Shown here in pieces: positions 1-8,982 of a stretch of DNA of 24,517 nt; positions within the stretch are counted from its first letter, which is position 1, and each line of letters begins with the position of its first letter. The notes below the pieces were generated by a model, which searched no databases, was not told where the DNA came from, and was given only the letters and a program-made list of their open reading frames with translations. The DNA comes from a virus. A program made the position numbers and the translations under genes. Location of the stretch: positions 1 through 24,517 of the IMG/VR virus record IMGVR_UViG_3300021139_000144. One strand, 5' to 3'.

Positions 1-978
1 ACCAAGTACTTTGCCAGCAGCATCTACCCAGTTGCCGTTAACTACACTTACAGCGCCTTGTGGTATAGCAGAGGCAATTGGAGATACTGATGTTCCAAGG
101 ATTTTTCCTGAAGCATCTACATAGTTTCCAGCAGCATCAACACCTGCGGTACCTTTAGGAGCAGTCTTGTAATATGGAACCTTTGATGTTCCACTTACAA
201 CTGCACCACCGCCACCTGAACCTGTACCTGTGCCCGAGCCTGTACCTGTAGTTCCAGAACCTTGTTTGCCTGTAGTTTGATTAGAAAAAGTAGTTTTAAT
301 TTCTGGCATTTTTGTGCTGCCAGCCTCGTACCCTGGAGTACCTGGTACTAAACTTTCGCCATTCTTGCCGTATCTAACTTGACCAAATTTTTCTTCGGTT
401 ATGGGAGTGGCTGCAGTAATCTTATTTTTTGCATCCTTGATAGCATTGTCAATACTTGAAGTATCGGCATTAGGGTTTTTATCAAGTAAGCGTTGCTTAT
501 CTTGTTGAAGTGTTTCTATTTCAACATTAGCAGATTTAACGTCTTTTTTAGATTTGCTTTCTTGAGCCGCTGCACCTTCTGCGCCTTGGGCTGTTTGAAT
601 TGCCTTATCAAGTTCAGCAATCTTTGCAGTTGCTTCATCATAAGCAGCCTTGGCTGCTGCATACTCTGGTGTGCCAACGTCGTGTTGGTCCATAAGTTGT
701 GAATGGTTTTGTTGGATTTGTTGCCAAAGGCCTTTTTGGTCAAGCAAGGTAGCAGAGTTATCTTTAGGCGCTTTAACCGATGGCTTCTTTTTTGGCGCTG
801 TAGCGGCATCATATGCAGCCTGAGCAGCATTCAAATTATTAACAGCACCATCGCTGGCTACTTTAACCTGAGCATAGTTTTCAGCATATGAAGGTGTATT
901 TTGATAAACCTTTGTTGCGGCATCAGCCTTGGCTTTGGCAGCATCCAATGCTGCTTTTAATGAGGCTACATCAGCCAT
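1..978 (-). CDS. Partial coiled-coil / Gly-rich virion-region protein (3' end outside window)
   Basis: An open frame starts at the ATG at 978-976 and runs off the left edge after 326 codons without a stop, so the C-terminus is missing. Residues about 1-60 and 100-190 are Ala/Lys/Glu/Gln-rich and look like coiled coil (repeated AA-K-A patterns). Next comes a Gly/Thr/Ser-rich linker of alternating GT and GS, about residues 235-260. The visible end carries two copies of a short repeat, 'YVDASGKILG' and 'WVDAAGKVLG'. The start overlaps the stop of the upstream 167-aa gene by 8 nt, so the two are probably translationally coupled. It lies at the distal end of the terminase-portal operon, so a structural or virion-associated role is likely. 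I do not recognise a family; a fibre, internal or scaffold-like protein are all possible. Confidence 0.7.
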   Translation of the reverse strand, partial: MADVASLKAALDAAKAKADAATKVYQNTPSYAENYAQVKVASDGAVNNLNAAQAAYDAATAPKKKPSVKAPKDNSATLLDQKGLWQQIQQNHSQLMDQHDVGTPEYAAAKAAYDEATAKIAELDKAIQTAQGAEGAAAQESKSKKDVKSANVEIETLQQDKQRLLDKNPNADTSSIDNAIKDAKNKITAATPITEEKFGQVRYGKNGESLVPGTPGYEAGSTKMPEIKTTFSNQTTGKQGSGTTGTGSGTGTGSGGGGAVVSGTSKVPYYKTAPKGTAGVDAAGNYVDASGKILGTSVSPIASAIPQGAVSVVNGNWVDAAGKVLG

Positions 979-1474
979 TAAAGCCTCCCGCGTACTTATT
1001 GTTTGATTGTTTCATAGCGTCAAAATATTGCGTTGCTGCTTGGTACACACGAGCATCAGCAGTGCCACGAATAAGGTTGCCAATAAAGTCGGCAGCATTT
1101 ACACCTGTTGAAAGGTCAGTACCGCTTGTTGTTCCTTTTTTACCTACGCCAGCACCAGTACTTTGGTATGTGGTTTGAGTGCTAGCCAATCCTTGGTTTG
1201 CTCTTTCGGCAGACAAAAGTTCAGCACCGTATTGTTGAATTTCTTGTGGTGTAGCAGCACGGCCTACAAGGTTAAGCATTGTGCTATTTACAATTGACGC
1301 AATATCTGGTTGAGATGTTTGAGTTAATTGATAAACATTGTAATAAGAAGGAGTGTAATAAGGAGAGTTAGCATTTGGGTCGCCCCCAAGAAGCGTCTTT
1401 GCTTGGTCAGCATTTAGTGTAACACTACCAGATGAACTACCCTTTTGGGATGATGTTCCTTTAGTTGCGGCCAT
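971..1474 (-). CDS. Hypothetical virion-region protein, 167 aa
   Basis: The start ATG shares one base with the stop of the 1592-aa gene (TAATG), and a GAGAG-type ribosome site lies just upstream. The N-terminus is Ser/Gly/Lys-rich and looks disordered. The middle (about residues 50-110) is a compact, probably helical stretch with 'ATPQEIQQYGAELLSAE', followed by another Gly/Thr-rich linker and a final helical part. I recognise no family. Its tight coupling with the giant protein before it and the coiled-coil protein after it suggests all three act in the same virion substructure, which is inference from position only. Confidence 0.75.
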   Translation of the reverse strand: MAATKGTSSQKGSSSGSVTLNADQAKTLLGGDPNANSPYYTPSYYNVYQLTQTSQPDIASIVNSTMLNLVGRAATPQEIQQYGAELLSAERANQGLASTQTTYQSTGAGVGKKGTTSGTDLSTGVNAADFIGNLIRGTADARVYQAATQYFDAMKQSNNKYAGGFNG

Positions 1475-4400
1475 TATTTCACTCTCTTAAATACGCTGTT
1501 GATAACGTTTGTTAAGTTTGGTTGTTCTGCTTCTAACTGTGTTAAATATGCAAACCAATTGTTTTGCGTGGTTGAATACATTGGAGTATGGCTTACCTTT
1601 CCACCAATATTCAATGTGTTATTCAAAAGTATTTGATGGTAAGCATCATACAAAGTAAGCAGACTCTTGATGCCATCGGCTTGTGGGCCAGTTAGCACAC
1701 CAGCAGAATCCATCTTCTTAAACTCATTGACAACTGTCTCCGCTGTATTCTTGCGGGCTGGATTTACAAAATCAGCATACCAAGTTGGGTTATTAGCGCC
1801 AATTGTATTTTGAGCGTAATTGTTCCAATTTGTAGTGTAAATCATAGCAGAGCGCCTGTCGTTGTTTTTACGGGCTTGTTGCATCAAGGCTTGGTATTGG
1901 TTGTAAACAGGAGCAGCATCTGCCCAGCCCTTGGCAATGTAGATTGAATCCATAAACTCTTGAGGAGTTTCCTTAGAACGCAATTGCTTTGTAAGTAGGT
2001 AGTTTTCTACCTTAAGGGCGTCTGTGCCAGCCTTGGTTTGTGGAATAAGATAAGCAGCACCATATTGGTACTTCTTCATCAAATCGCCATTTGCGTTTAA
2101 CCAGTTCATTGTCTGGTCATTCAGTGGCAGGTCTGCTCCAGTAGTTCCAGTCTGGGTTGTGTAGGCTGTATAAGAAACAGCATTTGAGCCGTGCTCAGCA
2201 GTAAACGCAGCAGTGGCTTCAGCCATTGTATAAGGCTTACCTGTATCTGGGTTAGTCTTATTCATATAGCCAAGAAATTCAGAACGAAGAGTCTGTAGAT
2301 TCTTGTTGTAGTAATCGTTGCTTACTGTCGGAGACATAGGCAAGAAGAAAGAAAAGATACCCTTCATAAACAAGTTTGTGCGTGCGTTAGCATCAATTTT
2401 GTCAAGGTATTGCTGTTGAACTGAAGGAGGCAAAGCAGCGTAATTATCAGGCAAATCACCGTGATAATATGCAGAAGCCATTGCTGAAAGAATGGCGTTG
2501 TGCACCATACTTTCCTTCTCATTCATTGTCATTGCGTTGTACAAATCACGCATTGCCGAGTTAGGAAGCAAAGCATTTATCAAGGTAGTGCCAGGATATC
2601 CACCAGTTGCGGCATTGATAATTTGGTCAGACCAAGGAAAATGATTTTTCATAACTTGAAGAGGAATAGTTGCAAATGGGTTAAGTCCAGGCATCTTTGC
2701 TTCTGGAAGTACCGAAGCCAAAGAAGAGACGTTGCCAGTTACAGACTCAGGCAGTCCAGTAAATTGCTTAAAGCCAATTGCATTGGCAGCACGAACAGCA
2801 GCATTGCCAAACTCACCAATTAGCGGATAAACAATGTACTTGTTTCCGCTTGAGTCTTGATGAATAAAACCAGGGTTGTTAATACCGTGGTTAATCATTT
2901 GGAAATCACGAAACGCTTGTGGAGCCTGGTAAGCAAGGCGTCCATAACGCTTAATGGCTTGTTCTTGAGCAAAGTAAAAAGGCAAGAAGTTACGAGATAG
3001 CATCGCAAACTGAGAGCGAAGTGCAGGGTTGTGAATCAAAGGAATCATATTAATGACTGCCTTTTGACCTGATAAACGTAATGCTTCCGCTGGGCTAATA
3101 GCACCACTATCAAGCATTGGCTTAAAACTACGATAATTCTCGTATAGATAATGGCCAAAGATTGGTTCACGAGAAATGCTATCCATTACAGGATTGATAA
3201 ACTTGCGATATCCAATTTGAGTAATACGCTCAACTGGATTATCCATCAAGTTGCGAGGTTCTTTACCTAGCACTTTTACAGGGCTAGAGATAGGCGGAAT
3301 AGCCTTTAACTCTGTTGCGTAAGTAGGCTTTCTGTCAGCAATGTTTTGAATAAAGTTATCGTGGATAGTTCCATCTTTACCTTGAACAAGGCCAGCAAAG
3401 GCTTTAACTTGGGCAGACGAAAATGAATCCGCTCTACCGTCACGCAAACCAACTAAATCATCACGCAGGTCGGCATATTTAGCAGGGTCGGCAACGCGGG
3501 CTTCGTGAAGTTTTTGGATTTGATTCCACTTGTCTTCATTTGAAAGTGCTTGAAAATCTTTGCTCTTTGAAAGGCGTAGATAGTCATTGGCAATGTCACG
3601 AGCCATTTCTTCGTTGCGTAACTTAGAAAGGTTTTGTGCCCAGTAAGCGTGGTAATTAGTATCTTTTCCTGTAAGAGAAACAATATCTTCTAAGCCAGTA
3701 GCGCCGCGTCCGTGTTGTTCAACAAATTGGCTTGCACGCTCTCCAGCATTTAATGCGTAGTGTGCAAAGTGGTCAGAGGCTACACCAGCAGGGATAGACA
3801 TACCGTGCATTTGAATAAGCCAATTAGTCAAGACATTCATCTTGTCTTCTGCTACATAAGGTGCAATTTTGCTAGCAACCCAGCCCTTAGGCTTGATAAG
3901 TCCACGAGCCTCAGCGATACGCTTGACCAAAGGGTTTTTATCGGCTTCATCTTGAAGTTTATTATAAGTTGCATCTTTTTCAGCAACGTCTTTTGTGACA
4001 GCGTTTTCCTTAACAGGCTTGCCAGTAAGAGCACCTTCGTGGTCCTCAGGTGTTGTCATTTGAGCAAGGTGAGTAGCCATTGCTTCACGCTCTTCAGCAG
4101 ACATATTGAGATACTTGTATTTGGCTGCATTCATAGCAATCTTGTCTTGCAAGTATCCACCAAGGCCGTTACGGATAACTTGGTGAAGTGCTTCTGAACC
4201 AGCAACACGTAGACCAAAACCTGTTGTAAATAAAGTCATTGGTGCAAAGATTTTGTCTGTGTAGTATGTAAAGAAATCGTCAAGACGGCTGTTGTACATT
4301 AGGCTGTGAGTAGTAGCCTGGCGCATAGCCTTGCGTAATTCCTTAAAGTTAATGAAAGCGTTACCGCCACGTTGCCAGCCCCATAGTGCACCTTCAGTTG

Positions 4401-6252
4401 GGTCAACCGCAGTGCTTAAAGATGAGTCTGGGTGATTAGATGGTTTGACTTCAAATGTACCCAAAGCATTGCCTTGAGTATCGTGACCGCTAATCATATC
4501 TGAACGCTTGCCACCTGTGGTAGCGCGTTGCGCGTGAGACATAACATTTTTAACAATGTCTTCGTCATCAGGCAATCCAGCAGCCTTGATAACTTCTTTA
4601 ACACCTTGAGCGTAAAGTTCTTGCTTAGTAGCAAGGTCAGGTGCAGTCATAATGGCTGATGCTTTTTCTAGTGCAACATCGCGAGGCATTGCATAGTAAA
4701 ACATATTGTAAAGTGCTGTACCAACATTATGGTCATTCCACTTAAAGTTTTGACCTGACTGCTCTAAAAGAGTCTTGTTGATTGTTAAAGACTTATAACC
4801 AGTAAAAGTACGAACTTTACCAGCAAGTGCATTCCAGCCATTCCAACCATCTGCACCCTTTGTATATAGTCCACCCCATTGTGCTTTCATTACTGGTACT
4901 TGAGCACCAGTCTTTGGGTCAGTCTTAAATACAGTATCGCCGTTTTCGTCAAGTACAGGCATAGCCTTAGGAAGAAGCAAGTTACGCTCTTGAGAAATTG
5001 AAACATCTCCAGCACGCTTTAGAATGCCTTCTGTAACATTAGAAGCAAGCGCACGACCAAGTGTGCGGGTAGGAATTGAAAGGGCGGTGGCTGATACAGC
5101 CTTCTCGTCCATTTCGCCAGAGTAAATAGACTTGGCAAAAATAGATGCTACGTCGCGGCCTGATTGAGCCTTTGAAAGTTTTTGAATTAACTCAGGAGTA
5201 AATTGAGTACCAGGATATGTCTTTTCAACATTAACGGCAAAAGTATCTGGATTCTTAGCCATATCAGCAATGTTATCCATAGCACGCTTAACTGGGTTAA
5301 ATGCTGCATTAAAGCGTCCTGCGATACCATCTGCATCATAAGCATTCATAACCATATCACTGGTTAATGGTTTACCTGAAACGCTCATTAAAAATCTAGT
5401 TACTGCTGGAGAGTTTTTAGCCAAAGTGATTGTAGGCTGAATGATTGGCTTACCACTTGAATCAAGAAGTGTATTACCTTTTGAATCTTTGGCGTATTCA
5501 ATGTACTTGCCAGCCTTTAGAGCACCAGCAATCTTGCCTGCACCAGCCACTGGGTCAGCAGCAAAATCAAAAACAGCGTCAGTAGAACCAGATACAAATT
5601 GACCAATACCGTGGTCAGTATCTTTAAGAGTGCGTAAGCCAGGAACGTTAGATAGGCCAATTGCTAAATCTCTACCAATTGAAACATTATAGTTTGGGTC
5701 AATTGATTTTTTGTATGAGTTTTGAAATTGAGGAAGTAGTTGTCCACCAACATCACGTTCTAGTGATGCAGCGGCTCCTGCGCCAAGCGCAATACCCTCT
5801 GGCCCAAGTAGCGCACCAATAGATGCTCCACCCAAAACTCCAAGAGTAGCCATAATTCCAGGACCAAAACCGTGGTCCTGATATACAGAGTGAATAAATT
5901 TATAATCGCTTTGGATTTCTTGCAAAGGCTTTGCAGCCCACTTTGCAACTGTTCCAAGAATAGGTGTGGCGGTAATTACTTTACCAACATCGCCAAGGGC
6001 GGTTTGCCACCAAGACTTTGAAGCATATTGCTGGATATGATTATCAACAGCAGCAGCGTGTGATGTTACGTGTACAGATGCAGCAACAACGCCAGGTGCA
6101 TCTGGGTTACCAGATGAGATAGCGGCAGCCATTTCACCAGGTGCTTTTTGTGTACCATCTGGATATGTTTTAACTGCATCATTTGCGCTTTGAACATTAG
6201 CGCCTGGTGAAGGCGGTAATGGTTGATTCGGAATAGGTTGGTTATTTGCCAA
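1474..6252 (-). CDS. Giant 1592-aa putative virion (internal / DNA-ejection-like) protein
   Basis: The start codon is TTG, directly abutting the TAA of the previous gene, with a GGGG ribosome site about 6 nt upstream. The N-terminal 60 residues are Pro/Asn/Ala-rich and probably disordered. Residues about 128-163 form a Gly-rich hydrophobic stretch (GPGIMATLGVLGG... GAGAAAS) of the kind seen in membrane-penetrating internal virion proteins. The rest is mixed helical sequence rich in Asn, Gln and Ala, with aromatic-rich patches near the C-terminus (MKGIFSFFLPMSP). No lysozyme, protease or polymerase motif is convincing. Size, position after terminase/portal and the hydrophobic segment fit an ejected internal protein of a podovirus-like particle. 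A tape-measure protein is the main alternative, but the expected regular coiled coil and preceding tail genes are not seen. Confidence 0.7.
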   Translation of the reverse strand: MANNQPIPNQPLPPSPGANVQSANDAVKTYPDGTQKAPGEMAAAISSGNPDAPGVVAASVHVTSHAAAVDNHIQQYASKSWWQTALGDVGKVITATPILGTVAKWAAKPLQEIQSDYKFIHSVYQDHGFGPGIMATLGVLGGASIGALLGPEGIALGAGAAASLERDVGGQLLPQFQNSYKKSIDPNYNVSIGRDLAIGLSNVPGLRTLKDTDHGIGQFVSGSTDAVFDFAADPVAGAGKIAGALKAGKYIEYAKDSKGNTLLDSSGKPIIQPTITLAKNSPAVTRFLMSVSGKPLTSDMVMNAYDADGIAGRFNAAFNPVKRAMDNIADMAKNPDTFAVNVEKTYPGTQFTPELIQKLSKAQSGRDVASIFAKSIYSGEMDEKAVSATALSIPTRTLGRALASNVTEGILKRAGDVSISQERNLLLPKAMPVLDENGDTVFKTDPKTGAQVPVMKAQWGGLYTKGADGWNGWNALAGKVRTFTGYKSLTINKTLLEQSGQNFKWNDHNVGTALYNMFYYAMPRDVALEKASAIMTAPDLATKQELYAQGVKEVIKAAGLPDDEDIVKNVMSHAQRATTGGKRSDMISGHDTQGNALGTFEVKPSNHPDSSLSTAVDPTEGALWGWQRGGNAFINFKELRKAMRQATTHSLMYNSRLDDFFTYYTDKIFAPMTLFTTGFGLRVAGSEALHQVIRNGLGGYLQDKIAMNAAKYKYLNMSAEEREAMATHLAQMTTPEDHEGALTGKPVKENAVTKDVAEKDATYNKLQDEADKNPLVKRIAEARGLIKPKGWVASKIAPYVAEDKMNVLTNWLIQMHGMSIPAGVASDHFAHYALNAGERASQFVEQHGRGATGLEDIVSLTGKDTNYHAYWAQNLSKLRNEEMARDIANDYLRLSKSKDFQALSNEDKWNQIQKLHEARVADPAKYADLRDDLVGLRDGRADSFSSAQVKAFAGLVQGKDGTIHDNFIQNIADRKPTYATELKAIPPISSPVKVLGKEPRNLMDNPVERITQIGYRKFINPVMDSISREPIFGHYLYENYRSFKPMLDSGAISPAEALRLSGQKAVINMIPLIHNPALRSQFAMLSRNFLPFYFAQEQAIKRYGRLAYQAPQAFRDFQMINHGINNPGFIHQDSSGNKYIVYPLIGEFGNAAVRAANAIGFKQFTGLPESVTGNVSSLASVLPEAKMPGLNPFATIPLQVMKNHFPWSDQIINAATGGYPGTTLINALLPNSAMRDLYNAMTMNEKESMVHNAILSAMASAYYHGDLPDNYAALPPSVQQQYLDKIDANARTNLFMKGIFSFFLPMSPTVSNDYYNKNLQTLRSEFLGYMNKTNPDTGKPYTMAEATAAFTAEHGSNAVSYTAYTTQTGTTGADLPLNDQTMNWLNANGDLMKKYQYGAAYLIPQTKAGTDALKVENYLLTKQLRSKETPQEFMDSIYIAKGWADAAPVYNQYQALMQQARKNNDRRSAMIYTTNWNNYAQNTIGANNPTWYADFVNPARKNTAETVVNEFKKMDSAGVLTGPQADGIKSLLTLYDAYHQILLNNTLNIGGKVSHTPMYSTTQNNWFAYLTQLEAEQPNLTNVINSVFKRVK

Positions 6253-6720
6253 TTACTGCCCCAATACTGACGCAAGACTCCGTAATTCAGGTGAGGCATC
6301 TGGGTGTGCAGCGAGTGATTGAACAACCTGTTTGGCTGATGTTCCACCCATTTGCTGTCCTGGCAAAATGCCAAGAGCCTCTGGACCTGGGCCAGCGCCA
6401 AGGGGAGAGCCAGCAGTTACTGGTTCGTCTGGACGTTGAGTTGGCGCAAGGAGTGGTGTTACTTGTTGTGAAGGCAAGGCTGGACCTTGTTGTCCGCCTC
6501 GTGCTGCTGCTTGTGTAACAGCAGTCTTAGAAGGTGCAGGTGTATTTGGTGACTGAGACATTGGTGCAGAAGCCTGCATATCCATTAGTTGTTGTGCGTC
6601 ACCATACGCTGGCATATTAGATATGTAGCGTATTGCTTGCTTTGATGCTGGTCCGCCATCGGTGCGTCGGGACATTGCCCCAGGGCCTGATGATAATGCT
6701 GGCTTGTCTGCCTGTGGCAT
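6253..6720 (-). CDS. Pro/Gln/Ala-rich small head-region protein, 155 aa
   Basis: The ATG follows a GGGAG ribosome site, which itself overlaps the end of the preceding 72-aa gene. The protein is low complexity, rich in Pro, Gln, Ala, Gly and Ser over most of its length, with a short ordered-looking C-terminus of helical character (SAKQVVQSLAAHPDASPELRSLASVLGQ). No catalytic motif or membrane segment is visible. Its placement between portal and giant protein, and its disordered composition, would suit a scaffold, head-decoration or head-completion role, but this cannot be decided from sequence. It ends immediately before the TTG start of the giant protein, so the two are likely coupled. Confidence 0.7.
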   Translation of the reverse strand: MPQADKPALSSGPGAMSRRTDGGPASKQAIRYISNMPAYGDAQQLMDMQASAPMSQSPNTPAPSKTAVTQAAARGGQQGPALPSQQVTPLLAPTQRPDEPVTAGSPLGAGPGPEALGILPGQQMGGTSAKQVVQSLAAHPDASPELRSLASVLGQ

Positions 6721-6723
6721 ATC

Positions 6724-6942
6724 TTATTCTCCCTCTTGTAGTGTCTCGATGGTTCGGGCTGCATACTCGTGAAAGGTTTCTTTTTCTTCCACGAAACTTG
6801 CGTGTGTTTGTAACATATCGCTGCCTATTGATAAGGCTCCTGCGATGTCTGCAAAAATCTCAGATAAAGTTTGAACAACAAGGGCGTAGACATCAAACTT
6901 GGTTACCCGTAAAGGTGCTACGCCCTCGTCGTCAATATTCAT
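6724..6942 (-). CDS. Small acidic hypothetical protein, 72 aa
   Basis: A short acidic, helical protein (FDVYALVVQTLSEIFADIAGALSIGSDML) of unknown family. The ATG lies 5 nt after the stop of the 68-aa gene and has only a weak ribosome site, so translation probably depends on coupling. The pattern of hydrophobic residues suggests one amphipathic helical hairpin. It sits in the portal-to-giant-protein interval, where head-assembly accessory proteins are common. No motif supports a specific function. Confidence 0.65.
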   Translation of the reverse strand: MNIDDEGVAPLRVTKFDVYALVVQTLSEIFADIAGALSIGSDMLQTHASFVEEKETFHEYAARTIETLQEGE

Positions 6943-6946
6943 TTAT

Positions 6947-7153
6947 TTACTTCATTGGCTTTCCAGCAGTGGTACCTGTACCACGTGTGCCTGAAGGTTG
7001 CTTTGTGTAAAGAACGTTTGAAGAACCAGTTCCAATTGGACCTGACTTCTTTTGAATCTTTGTCTTTTGTGTTACTGCATCTGACGAACCGTGTCCACCT
7101 TGGTTTGCTGGTGAAGGCACTTTGGTTGTCAATGATGATTTCATTGTTGCCAT
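6947..7153 (-). CDS. Small basic Gly/Ser/Thr/Lys-rich protein, 68 aa
   Basis: The ATG is preceded by a good AGGAG ribosome site about 7 nt upstream. The protein is strongly basic and low complexity, rich in Lys, Gly, Ser and Thr, and predicted to be disordered throughout. It has no cysteines and no hydrophobic core. It directly follows the portal gene. Such basic microproteins can bind DNA or cap a head component, but nothing in the sequence proves this. Confidence 0.65.
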   Translation of the reverse strand: MATMKSSLTTKVPSPANQGGHGSSDAVTQKTKIQKKSGPIGTGSSNVLYTKQPSGTRGTGTTAGKPMK

Positions 7154-7191
7154 TTGTTTTCTCCTATAGGATTTGTTGGACGCCAGGAACG

Positions 7192-8982
7192 TTAGGCTGG
7201 CGACCTTCTGGAAACTGACGCAGCGAGTTGCGGCGCTCCAGAAGACGATAGACCTGCTAAAAGATTCTGAATTGCAGAACCTTGAGGTTGACCACCTTGA
7301 GGTGGCATTGTTGCACCTTGCGGTGCGTTAATAGACTCCCCAGAAGGAGCCTGACCTGGGGCACCTGCCTCACCAGCGGCTGCAACTTGTGGGGAAACCT
7401 GAGGAGCAAAGGCTGCTGCAACAACATCTTCAATGTTGTCACCAGCCATACGGCCTTTAATTGAGGCGGCAATAGCGTTGATAATCTTTGATGGGTCTTG
7501 GCCTTGAGCAGCCAATGATGGGATTGCGTTAGCATATGAAGCAACTGCAGCAAGAAGTGAATCACGAAGATTCTCAACTTCTACTGCTTCTTCTTCCATA
7601 CTGACGTTCATTTCCCAAGGCATCTGACGACGCAGGAAGTCACGTGAGATTAACTTATCTCCGCGTGCTTGAAGTCCAAAGATAAGAGCACGGTTTGGGT
7701 CTAGCCCAGCCATCATTCCGTAGGTAACATCACACCAGTAGTCACCTTGAATATCTTTGCTTGGTGTGTAGGTGATTTCATAAGGAGCACCAGCGTTAAC
7801 GCCGCGTACTTCTTTTGTAACTTCACCGAATAGTTTTTCGTCCATCTTAAAGCAGAGGCGAATAACGTGGCGGAATGATTCAGCGAAGATTGCTTGTGCA
7901 GTCTTGACTTGAGTATCAAAGCCACCCATAAGGGCTTCTACACCACGGCCAGTTACGATAGAACCTGATTGCTGTCCTAGTCGTCCTTGTGGGTAACGTG
8001 AGCCAACACGTAGTTCTTGGTCAAGAGCGGCAGCCTCTTGGAAGATGCCGTTAGGAATATCTAAACCAACGCGACGAATCTTCTCTGGGTTAGCAGAGCG
8101 GATGGTTGCATCTGGTCCGATTTCAAGTACGTTAACATCTGAAGGTAAAGCAAACGGAGCCTGTACAGATTTCTGTGCTGCTTCTAGTTGCAGTGTTGCA
8201 AAGCGAGCGCGTGCAACTTGTAGCCACATAATGTCGTCAAATTGTCCACGTTGGTGCTCATCTGAGTCAACGCCTGGACGGACTGCAATAACTACTGGTA
8301 GTTCATCAAGAAAGTTCTTGACGCGGTCAAGGACAAGGTTCTTGCGCTCAGGAATGAATAGAACAGTTTCGTTCTTATCTGAGTAGCGAAAGACTTCAAT
8401 CATACGCTCAGAGTTGCGGTTCTCGTAAGGACCGCGAATCTCAGGCTCTAGTTCTGGGAAGTCGTTGCAAAGTTCGCGTACTGTCTTTTGGTAGCGACGA
8501 GTATAGGAAAGCAACTTGCCAAATCTATCCCATTCAGGATATGCACCAATTGGGTTATCAATGCGAATCATTGGGCGATTGTTTTCAAAGTCTGGCTCAA
8601 TGATAAATGCCAACATACCAAAGGTCAGGTAACGGTCAGCACCTGTGTACATTTGGGTTTGTAGGTTACAAGAGTCACGATAGCCAGAGGCAATCATTGT
8701 ACGCTTGTCAGCGCGCTTCTTAGCGCGGTCTGAGATAGCGTCGGTTGTATCGCAATTGAATGCTGGTAGTGGAGCAATAACTTCGGCTACGTCGCGAGCA
8801 GCGATGTCAATGAAGTTAGCCACCATTGGCTTAGGAAAGTCTGATGAGAATAGTTCAGGGAAGACTTGTTGGATGTTGCCTTGGCGGATTGAAAGCAGGT
8901 CAGCCCAGCGGGCATCACGAAGATGGTAGTGGTCACGCAGTTTGCGGACCTTAACACCTAACTCATCTATATCCATTGCCAT
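7192..8982 (-). CDS. Portal protein
   Basis: A 596-aa protein encoded directly after the terminase, overlapping it by 20 nt, with a GGAGG ribosome site 8 nt before the ATG and lying inside the terminase coding sequence. Order, size and sequence fit the dodecameric portal ring through which DNA is packaged and ejected. The N-terminal region has the 'Y...R...' and 'NFIDIAARDVAEVIAPLP' type patterns seen in actinophage portals; the middle (about residues 105-260) holds the wing/stem region ('YLTFGMLAFIIEPDF', 'IDNPIGAYPEWD'). The last 80 residues are Gln/Gly/Pro/Ala-rich and probably disordered. The family assignment rests on context and recalled pattern, not a search. An adaptor or head protein is much less likely at this size and position. 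Confidence 0.8.
   Translation of the reverse strand: MAMDIDELGVKVRKLRDHYHLRDARWADLLSIRQGNIQQVFPELFSSDFPKPMVANFIDIAARDVAEVIAPLPAFNCDTTDAISDRAKKRADKRTMIASGYRDSCNLQTQMYTGADRYLTFGMLAFIIEPDFENNRPMIRIDNPIGAYPEWDRFGKLLSYTRRYQKTVRELCNDFPELEPEIRGPYENRNSERMIEVFRYSDKNETVLFIPERKNLVLDRVKNFLDELPVVIAVRPGVDSDEHQRGQFDDIMWLQVARARFATLQLEAAQKSVQAPFALPSDVNVLEIGPDATIRSANPEKIRRVGLDIPNGIFQEAAALDQELRVGSRYPQGRLGQQSGSIVTGRGVEALMGGFDTQVKTAQAIFAESFRHVIRLCFKMDEKLFGEVTKEVRGVNAGAPYEITYTPSKDIQGDYWCDVTYGMMAGLDPNRALIFGLQARGDKLISRDFLRRQMPWEMNVSMEEEAVEVENLRDSLLAAVASYANAIPSLAAQGQDPSKIINAIAASIKGRMAGDNIEDVVAAAFAPQVSPQVAAAGEAGAPGQAPSGESINAPQGATMPPQGGQPQGSAIQNLLAGLSSSGAPQLAASVSRRSPA

Noticed and set aside
3760-4197. 145-aa frame on the plus strand inside the giant gene
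   Set aside because: Antisense shadow of the 1592-aa gene; no ribosome site and biased composition.
8045-8386. 113-aa frame on the plus strand inside the portal gene
   Set aside because: Antisense shadow with Ser/Arg-rich composition and no ribosome site.
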